Source: Goniomonas avonlea
Taxonomy: Eukaryota; Cryptophyceae; Goniomonadida; Goniomonadaceae
NCBI GenBank assembly: GCA_003573635.1
Contig: QUTJ01031192.1
Coordinates: forward strand, 1 to 10,271
Reading direction: 5' to 3'
Length of the DNA stretch: 10,271 nucleotides
Shown: one piece after another, positions 1 to 5,835 of the stretch
Layout: every line of letters starts with the position of its first letter
Position numbering within the stretch: position 1 is the first letter of the stretch
Notes under the pieces: model-generated
What the model saw: the letters and a program-made list of their open reading frames with translations, nothing else
Told to the model about the DNA's origin: nothing
Databases searched by the model: none
Program-made: the position numbers and the translations under genes

Positions 1-3
1 CAC

Positions 4-38
4 GTGTGTGTGTGTGTGTGTGCGTGTGCGCGCGCGTG
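4..38. repeat. GT-rich dinucleotide microsatellite grading into CG repeat
   Basis: A (GT)n tract from about 4 to 22 passes into mixed TGCG and (CG)n to about 38. It lies at the window edge, inside the inferred oxidoreductase intron. Alternating purine-pyrimidine sequence of this kind is prone to slippage and to Z-DNA formation. Confidence 0.9.
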
Positions 39-81
39 TCCCTGTACATGGATAATATATCACGTTCCGGCCATAAGCTGC

Positions 82-109
82 ACCTCACACCTCACGCCTC
101 ACGCCTCAC
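82..109. repeat. 7-bp tandem repeat, four copies
   Basis: Units acctcac, acctcac, gcctcac and gcctcac lie end to end on the plus strand, inside the partial intron of the oxidoreductase gene. Confidence 0.8.
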
Positions 110-152
110 AGTGCACATGGAAGGGGGATGAGGGGCGGCAATGCAAACGCAC

Positions 153-1299
153 CTGGTTGAGGAACACCCATGCGAGCTCGAAGTTATCAACAGCCCCGGC
201 TGTCGCACCGTAGCACACAATCTTCCCGCCGCCCTGATCGCAGCCGTGAGCTCACTGGTTAGCGAGGGAATCAAAGAATGGTACCTTAACAAGCTTTGGC
301 AGCTTCGCGAAGCCCGGCCCACCCGCGCCGTCAACGATGAGGTCGAAGCCCAAAGGGACCTAAAAAACTTGTCAACCACCCCCGCAATTGACGGTCAAGG
401 TTTGTCATTGCACCTTGGACTTAGTGGCCTTGGGCCATTTCGGGTCATCATAGCGGAATCCACCAACGGCCCCAAGTTCCTGTGCCTGCGCCAGTTTCTC
501 GTCGGAGCTGGGGACAACGTCAGAGTTCCAAAACGCAAAACAAGACACAGACCTGGATGTCACATATACATTGGCACCAAGGCATCGGGCAAATTGCAAG
601 CACATAAGCGCTACACCGCTCCCAATCCCGGTCACAAGAACATCTTGGCCGGTCATCACCCGCCCACGAGTTGTGAGAGCCCGATAGGCTGCATGTGGTT
701 CAGAAACGAAGACAAGGGGGAATTCATACCAGTAACGCCTGCCAGGGGGAATGCAGCGGCTAAATGAGCTGTAAGGTGCGGGGGCTTAGGATGCAGATGG
801 CTGGCGTCAACGGCAAGGTACTCTGCGAAGGTCCCTTTCTCCTGTTTGCTCAATTAACAAGAAAAAACCACATGAAAATTTTACCATTCCAAGGATTGAA
901 AACGCGTCAAAATTGGGCGTTGGCGTAACGTGTTTCCAACCGAGCGTGGGGTTGATGACAACTTGCTTGCCGATCAGCGAATTGTCCGCTTTCTCCACAT
1001 TGACGACCGTTCCGCAACCATCTGACCCAAGAACTCCTCCAAATTTTATATTTGGGTACTTGCCTGCCGATCTGAGAGATATGAACTGGAAGTTGTGAGC
1101 TACCTTTGGTGATCCAGTAGTCCCTGCGATTCAATGCAGCGGCCTCCATTCGCACCAGTGCTTCTCCGTAGGACAAAGTAGGCACCGGGACACGTTCAAG
1201 CCTGAGACCATCTTCACGCAGAATGAGTGCGTTCATCGTGTCTGGAATCGTGGAGAAAGAACGAGACAACGTCGCCGCGAATCTCGTTTTGGTGAGCAT
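153..1299 (-). CDS. MDR-family quinone oxidoreductase/dehydrogenase, organelle-targeted, 3' partial
   Basis: Exons on the minus strand: 1299-1104, 1063-885, 841-730, 688-553, 507-414, 359-285 and 233-153. The joined frame stays open for 291 residues and then enters an intron (donor at 152) that runs off the left edge, so the last roughly 50-60 residues are missing. Residues 1-21 are basic and Ser/Thr-rich (MLTKTRFAATLSRSFSTIPDT), like a mitochondrial presequence; Met22 starts the catalytic part. The GroES-like half carries NRRDYWITKGKYP and GGVLGSDGCG. The Rossmann half has VLVTGIGSGVA at about 179-189, then DEKLAQAQELGA, FDLIVDGAGG and GKIVCYGATAG. This matches NAD(P)H-dependent medium-chain reductases of the YogA/quinone-oxidoreductase type. 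NRRD sits where zinc alcohol dehydrogenases have their catalytic Cys, so no catalytic zinc is expected. The natural substrate is unknown. It is divergent from the 1461 ORF across a 161-bp gap. Confidence 0.92.
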
Positions 1300-1460
1300 G
1301 GTGATTTTTTTTGAGATGCCGGTTCCCTAGCGTGGTTAGCTAGCGTTATTAAGTACTAGTAACAAGGTGCTAAATTTTAGACTTCTTTCACGTTATTTAT
1401 TATCTTGTTATGACCGGTAACCCCCCCTTCGCTACTGTGAGTCTGTGAGAGGACAGAAAA
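1300..1460. promoter_or_regulatory. Head-to-head intergenic region (shared promoter region)
   Basis: These 161 bp separate the ATG of the minus-strand oxidoreductase from the ATG of the plus-strand small membrane ORF. Both 5' UTRs and core promoters must fit here. I see no convincing TATA box or other named element; the assignment rests on gene arrangement. Confidence 0.45.
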
Positions 1461-1703
1461 ATGCGACAAAGACCGAAGGCGTCGAAACCGGAGGACCGCC
1501 CAGCGGCTCTGATGTCTGATGAGGAAATCTGGAAGAGCCGACAAGCAAAACGAGTGACCTATGCATTTTTTGCTTCTTGCCTTTTGGTGATGTGTTTTTG
1601 TGGGGTCTATTGCTTGGCAACGAAGCGGTGGCCGAACGAGCTCGCGAAGAGTGAAGTCGGAGTCTTCTGCTGCGTTGTTTTTGGGTTGTGGCTTTGCACG
1701 TGA
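1461..1703 (+). CDS. Small predicted membrane protein, unrecognised; C-terminus uncertain
   Basis: An 80-codon ORF with context acagaaaaATGcg, much like the ISU start (gagaaaATG). The protein begins with a charged segment (about 1-30, including MSDEEIWKSRQAKR), followed by a clear hydrophobic stretch at about 32-53 (VTYAFFASCLLVMCFCGVYC), a polar linker TKRWPNELAKSE, and a second hydrophobic stretch VGVFCCVVFGLWL. A single-pass or hairpin membrane protein is likely. I do not recognise the family. The end is doubtful because introns are common here: the last 15 or so residues could be intron, for example with a donor near 1658 (GAA|gtcgga) and an acceptor near 1731, which would give a basic tail ending near 1815 instead. 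It is divergent from the oxidoreductase and convergent with RF2. A 116-codon minus-strand frame overlaps it, but low-complexity and without family features. Confidence 0.45.
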   Translation: MRQRPKASKPEDRPAALMSDEEIWKSRQAKRVTYAFFASCLLVMCFCGVYCLATKRWPNELAKSEVGVFCCVVFGLWLCT

Positions 1704-1838
1704 TTTTTCCATACGTGAAAGTTGCAAGCGACGCTTTATTCATGTGTGGGCTGAAACTCGCTCCGAGATCGCCCTTCGGGTATCATGTTGCTTTGGCAGC
1801 ATGTGCCAGAGATGAGTTGAGCAGACTGTTAAACGCCG

Positions 1839-3300
1839 TCAGTAGTGTGCATATTTCACGAATGATTCTTCTACGAACTGGTGAAGCGTGCAGTGCAAGT
1901 GTGTGTTCGAAGGGATAAACCAAAACACGTACTCGTCAATCTCTCCGTCGAGCACGTTTTCGACCTGTGAAGTTTCATAACCTGTGCGAGCATCCTTAAC
2001 CAAACGATACGGATGCAGCACATACGACCGCACAGCGTTGCCAAACGAGGCGTCTCCGAGGTTGGCCTGCGTCGAGAATTCATGGGCTGAGACAGACGAG
2101 AGGACGTGACAAAACCACCGCACGCGATGCCGGCAAGCCGAAAAATCCCACTTACGTTGAATTCCTTCAGTGCACTCTGCCTGTTGTGACAGTTAGTATG
2201 GGTCATCGTGGCAAGGCCAGCTTACTTTTCCTCAAGTTGGCGTGCGTACAACAGTCCTTTAAGCCTTCGGAGAGCATCCTCTTTGTTTCGGTGTTGACTT
2301 CGTTCAGATTGGCTCTGTTGTTGTCAGGGTGCGATCGGTGCACTGAAACGCAAGCCATGAGACCTCACCTGAACCACAAGATTTGTGGGAATGTGCACAA
2401 TCCGAACAGCGCTATCAGTCGTGTTGACGTGCTGTCCTCCTGCTCCGGAAGATTTGCAAGTTTCTACTCGTATGTCCTGTCACACTGTGACAGCACGAAC
2501 TTTTAACAGCGACGGCACTACCTGTGGTTTGATCTCAACACGAATGTCTTCACTATCGCCAAACGGGAACACAGCCACCATGGCAAAGGAAGTGTGCCGT
2601 TTTTTCTGCAGCGAGCTGTCAACCTGGGAACTCCAGAGAGAAGAGGTCAAGCCCAAAACCTCTGATAGAAAGGACAGACAGCCAAACGCTGGACTCACTT
2701 GGGCGTCGAATGGTGAGATGCGAACAAGGCGATGAGAACCAGTCTCGCGCTGGAGCCATCCATACGCATATTCCCCCTGAGGAAAAGTTATGTCATTTAA
2801 AATGCAACACTCTCACCCCCCCCCCCCACACACACCTCTACACCAAGGGTAACACTGCGAAATCCTTCAGAGGCTCGGCTTTCGTCGAGTAGCGTGGCTG
2901 CCGATCAAATTATGAGGGCACAAGACGACAGGAATTCGCACTTTTGTATCCCTTTCTCTCTGCCCACCGCGAGTACATCCGATGCAACATTGCTGCCCAG
3001 TCGGTACTGTCGTCTCCTCCTGCTTGCGAGTCAGGTTGCCTTTGGGATTGTGCTTCCACCTGCTCCGGCAGACACCTCGACAGTGCAAGACATTGGATCC
3101 GCTTCTCCAGCCCTGACGGAAGTGAGGAACAAAAATGGATGCATAACGCTGAAAGTACATTAATGTTTCGATTTGCATTGTTAAAGCTTCACTTCGCAGC
3201 ACGCGAAGCTCCTGCAGAGCTTCGTCCGCAACTGTTGTGTCGCCTTCCGATTCAGCCAAAGCTGCGCACCATATCAACCTTCATGCGACAAGACGTTGAA

Positions 3301-3331
<31 letters not shown>

Positions 3332-3733
3332 CTATTAATTCCAGATTGTCCGTTAGACCAAGCTCCAATCGTTCCATGTCCGTGAGCTTTTTGGACAAGC
3401 TCGAGCGTTCTCGCAGCAGCTTATGCGCCCGTTCCTGGTCATCCCAAAGGGAAGGCTCCTAACACAGCGTAAATAAAACGATTTTATGATACCGCCACCA
3501 AGGCATACCTCGCACAGCTTGTCCAACTCGGAAACACGCCTGGCACTGGCATCCCAATCGTGACTCCTCCGAATAGTGCCCAGAGCAGTGCGAAGTGCGG
3601 TCACAACGTCTTCTTTCGCTTCAGCAACACCACTGGAAGTATGCTTTTTTGCGATAGCGATTGGCCACGTCCTGATTTGGAACCGAGACACCCTGCACGC
3701 GCTGCCGAACCGCCTTGCGATCGTTCCGCGCAT
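1839..3733 (-). CDS. prfB: Organellar peptide chain release factor 2 (RF2), 13 exons
   Basis: Terminates organellar translation at UGA/UAA by triggering peptidyl-tRNA hydrolysis. Exons (minus): 3733-3509, 3458-3332, 3261-3159, 3112-3060, 3019-2942, 2897-2836, 2776-2699, 2605-2522, 2476-2369, 2314-2226, 2180-2156, 2066-1929, 1877-1839; 402 residues, against about 365 in bacterial RF2 plus a targeting segment. The N-terminus is Arg-rich ([14 protein letters not shown]). Landmarks in order: [14 protein letters not shown] (about 77-90), [23 protein letters not shown], the stop-codon-reading SPF tripeptide (237-239), [15 protein letters not shown] with the catalytic GGQ (283-285), IRSYVL-like VRSYVLHPY, and VLDGEID near the end. 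The SPF-to-GGQ spacing nearly equals that of E. coli RF2 if exon 8 starts at 2605; an acceptor 18 nt earlier (exon start 2623) would insert VDSSLQ. SPF rather than PxT identifies RF2, not RF1. Mitochondrion or plastid cannot be separated from sequence. Confidence 0.95.
2477..2493. repeat. 8-bp inverted repeat overlapping the 3' end of RF2 intron 8
   Basis: Plus strand ctgtcaca-c-tgtgacag: two 8-base arms around one base. On the RF2 sense strand both arms end in CAG/ACAG, so the palindrome presents two candidate acceptors 8 nt apart. Only the downstream one (exon from 2476) keeps the family sequence [16 protein letters not shown]. Confidence 0.8.
2816..2835. repeat. Poly-C (12) plus CA repeat at the RF2 intron 6 donor
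   Basis: Twelve C residues (2816-2827) followed by (AC)n on the plus strand. On the sense strand the intron starts gtgtgtgtgg followed by a G run, so the tract begins at the splice donor itself. Confidence 0.85.
3301..3331. repeat. (CT)10(CA)5 compound microsatellite at the RF2 intron 2 donor
   Basis: Ten CT units (3301-3320) followed by five CA units (3321-3330). In the RF2 sense direction the intron opens with G(TG)n(AG)n, so the GT of the donor is the first unit of the microsatellite. Confidence 0.9.
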
Positions 3734-3837
3734 CGATCGACCCGGTAACGTGTTGCCTAACGCTGTCGGACCAGTTGATCCGGATCTGTCAATTCATTTG
3801 AGAGGTCGGTGGGTTAGGAAGAAAGCTTCCTGAGAAA
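3734..3837. promoter_or_regulatory. 104-bp head-to-head region between RF2 and ISU
   Basis: Only 104 bp separate the two start codons, so the promoters and 5' UTRs of two organelle-targeted proteins overlap or are shared. I recognise no specific element in it. Confidence 0.5.
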
Positions 3838-4447
3838 ATGCTTCGCATCGCACCAAGAATCGCTCGTACCGTTGGGGCCCGTGTGACCTCCCGCGGTTAT
3901 CATGAGGTCTGTTCGGGTTAATTATCATTGATGCTGACTTATTTTGGTAGAATGTTGTGAATCACTACGAGAACCCACAAAACGTTGGATCTTTGGATAA
4001 GACCAAGGCGAATGTCGGAACTGGGCTCGTCGGCGCCCCTGCTTGCGGGGATGTGATGAAGCTACAGATCGAGGTCGACGACGATGGCACAATTACCAAT
4101 GCTGTTTTCAAGGTGAGGAATCGATTGTTTGTTGCTCGTTGCTCAGTGTTGCAGACTTTTGGCTGCGGTTCCGCCATCGCCAGCAGCTCTGTGGCAACTG
4201 CCTGGCTGAAAGGGAGGAACGTGAACGAAGACAACGCAAATATCCGTAACACCGACATTGCCAAGTTTTTGAACTTACCTCCAGTGAAGTTGCATTGCAG
4301 GCACGTCCCTGACATTTTTTCTTCCTTCCTCGATTTTCTTCCTTCCGCTGACGTCTTGTGTGCAGTATGTTGGCCGAGGACGCGATCAAGGCTGCAGTTA
4401 AAGACTACAAAGAGAAGCGCAACAGGCCTCAGCAAGAGAAGGAGTGA
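3838..4447 (+). CDS. ISU1: Mitochondrial iron-sulfur cluster scaffold ISU/IscU
   Basis: Scaffold on which Nfs1-Isd11 and frataxin assemble Fe-S clusters in the mitochondrial matrix before Hsp70/Hsp40-driven transfer. Exons: 3838-3906, 3951-4112, 4155-4300 and 4366-4447; 152 residues. Residues 1-22 form an Arg-rich presequence (MLRIAPRIARTVGARVTSRG). The mature part starts near YHENVVNHYENP. All three cluster-ligand cysteines are present: C55 in GAPACGDV (with D57), C81 in TFGCGSAIASS and C125 in KLHCSMLAED. LPPVK (118-122) is the Hsp70-binding motif. Length and motifs are normal for the family. The third intron (4301-4365) begins AG|GCACGT, a GC-AG intron; no GT donor preserves LHCSMLAED. The second intron (42 bp) has no stop in frame and a length divisible by three. 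Convergent with the MRNIP-like gene, with 116 bp between stop codons. Confidence 0.97.
4301..4365 (+). other. GC-AG intron 3 of ISU (65 bp)
   Basis: Exon 3 ends CATTGCAG and the intron starts gcacgt; it ends tgtgtgcag with a ctgac branch-like motif and a pyrimidine-rich centre. Joining at these points gives the invariant HCSMLAEDAI; using the GT at 4305 breaks the frame. Confidence 0.85.
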
Positions 4448-4563
4448 ACCATTTTGTGAATACATAGAGTTGAGGGAAGTGTGTTCCTTTGTGTGAACTC
4501 GTCGGAGATGTGCTAGACTCCCCATGAATGCGGCATGGCGCGCGCGGTTAGTAGGCACCAATT

Positions 4564-5559
4564 TTAACACTGAATGTTGTCCACCGAATCAAGGTCTGTG
4601 GTGAACACAGCGTCGGGGCGAGCATCCGTACTGCTGCTGCTCGCGGCCCCAAACCAACCACTGCTCGCTGCAAGCCCCAAGGAGGAGTCGTCTGAGCCCG
4701 GTTTTAGAAACTTGTCCCATGTTGAGCTCTTGCGGGCAGGTGCACTCCCAGGATGTTGTGTGTTAGTCATCGTGACGCCAGCGTTTTCGGTGGGATTGGC
4801 AGGCTTCAGAAATTTGTCCCAAGCCGAAGCCCGAGCTCGAGGAGGAGGGGAATCTGGTGGCAGATGACTTGAAGAATCTTTGCCCATGCCCATCCTGGAC
4901 AAAAGTCCTGGTCGTTCAACATTTTTAGCTCCCGGACCTAGGCCTGCAGCAGTGCTCGATGGGGCTCGGCGATCCTGAGGAAGAACATCCCCACCACCGC
5001 TCCAGGATGGAGGAGGTACGTTCTCACTCACAGAGCAGCTCTTTTTGCGATTCTGTGCAATATTGGACGTGCTGGGTCCTCTTTTCCTGCATCGTTCGGG
5101 AAGTGACGTCACGTATCGGTCGTCAGCAATGTCAGCCTGAGAAGTCGGGCGAACATCCTCGGGTTCGACAAAACGAGACCAACGGCTTGCCTCGGGTGCA
5201 TTTTCAACCGACGTCCGGATGTTGCTGTGTCGGTCTGTGACACTGTCCAACTTATGTTCCCGAGAGGAGGCTTCGATCTGGCCCTCTTCTCCAGAGTCTC
5301 TAGTGCCAACTGGCAAACAATCTTCCTCTAAACGAGACATGTTGCGTCTCTGCACAACGCCGCGAATATCCTTGGCTTGATCAGAACGGCCGAAGACCCG
5401 GAGGACCGACTGCTTCTCACCACAAAGTTTGCATGCTGCGAACGTGTCATTTGTGACTTAACAGGAATACGGCTCACCGAACTTATTTGAACTCTTTTTC
5501 TCTTGCAAGACCTGATACGTTTTGCAGCTGTAACACTGCACAGCGACGAACACAGGCAT
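4564..5559 (-). CDS. MRNIP: MRNIP-like protein (MRN complex-interacting protein homologue)
   Basis: In animals MRNIP binds the Mre11-Rad50-Nbs1 complex and promotes DNA double-strand-break signalling and fork protection; the same role here is inference. Exons (minus): 5559-5478 and 5435-4564, with a 42-bp intron (gtgagc...gcag); 317 residues. The N-terminus is diagnostic: MPVFVAVQCYSCKTYQV, KKSSNKFACKLCGEKQSV, then VFGRSDQAKDIRGVVQRRNMSR. The four cysteines C9, C12, C29 and C32 form a CxxC-16-CxxC zinc site interrupted by the intron. The remaining 240 residues look disordered (Ser/Pro/Asp-rich), with three Trp motifs: SRWSRFVEPED (W113), SAWDKFLKP (W233) and STWDKFLKP (W267). The C-terminal AVFTTDLDSVD recalls the acidic Phe-containing tail of animal MRNIP. 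Divergent from the Trf4 gene across 276 bp. Confidence 0.87.
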
Positions 5560-5835
5560 TTCGTCCAAAAGTTTTCGCGGGCAAAGATCCCAAAGGAGAC
5601 TTTTAACCCAGGGAGTTGTCATGTTACTGTTACATGTCAGTCCAAATCTATCAACATCTCATCTATCTGTTCTTATCTGTATCCAGTTACCCAATAGTCC
5701 TAATCAATCATCTGAGATAGATCAGATCCTTTACCAACTTCAGAGGTTGTGGCAGCGCTGGCAGGGACTGATCTGCAAAAGGAATCAAAGCCTTGCAAGA
5801 AACTCCTTGCCAGAAAGCGACAAGCTGGTTTCACC
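5560..5835. promoter_or_regulatory. 276-bp head-to-head region between MRNIP-like and Trf4-like genes
   Basis: Holds both promoters and 5' UTRs. Frames reaching into it on the plus strand lack an ATG in the Trf4 frame before 5836. No recognisable promoter motif was found. Confidence 0.45.

Larger units (their letters stand above)
1..152 (-). other. Partial intron 7 of the oxidoreductase gene, with GT/CG microsatellite and 7-bp tandem repeat
   Basis: The donor after the seventh exon reads CAG|gtgcgt on the minus strand. No acceptor in the remaining 152 bases gives an open frame with family-like sequence, so this intron probably continues beyond the window. It holds four tandem copies of a 7-bp unit (plus strand RCCTCAC, 82-109) and an alternating GT/CG tract at about 4-38. 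At 152 bp or more it is longer than any complete intron here. Confidence 0.6.

Noticed and set aside
141-767. 208-codon plus-strand frame
   Set aside because: Antisense shadow of the oxidoreductase exons, whose minus-strand reading gives clear family motifs across six introns.
1377-1743. Two overlapping minus-strand frames opposite the small membrane ORF
   Set aside because: Basic, low-information sequence with no family motif; the plus strand has a hydrophobic pattern and an ISU-like start context. Not excluded absolutely.
1839-3733. Programmed +1 frameshift as in bacterial prfB
   Set aside because: Every frame change is explained by a GT-AG intron; there is no CTTTGA-like shift site at the N-terminal position used by bacteria.
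3965-4570. 201-codon minus-strand frame across ISU
   Set aside because: Antisense to well-conserved ISU exons and introns, with no recognisable features.
5749-5835. Upstream extension of the Trf4-like gene from a GTG codon
   Set aside because: Eukaryotic genes rarely start at GTG, and the first ATG in this frame is 5836 in a good context.
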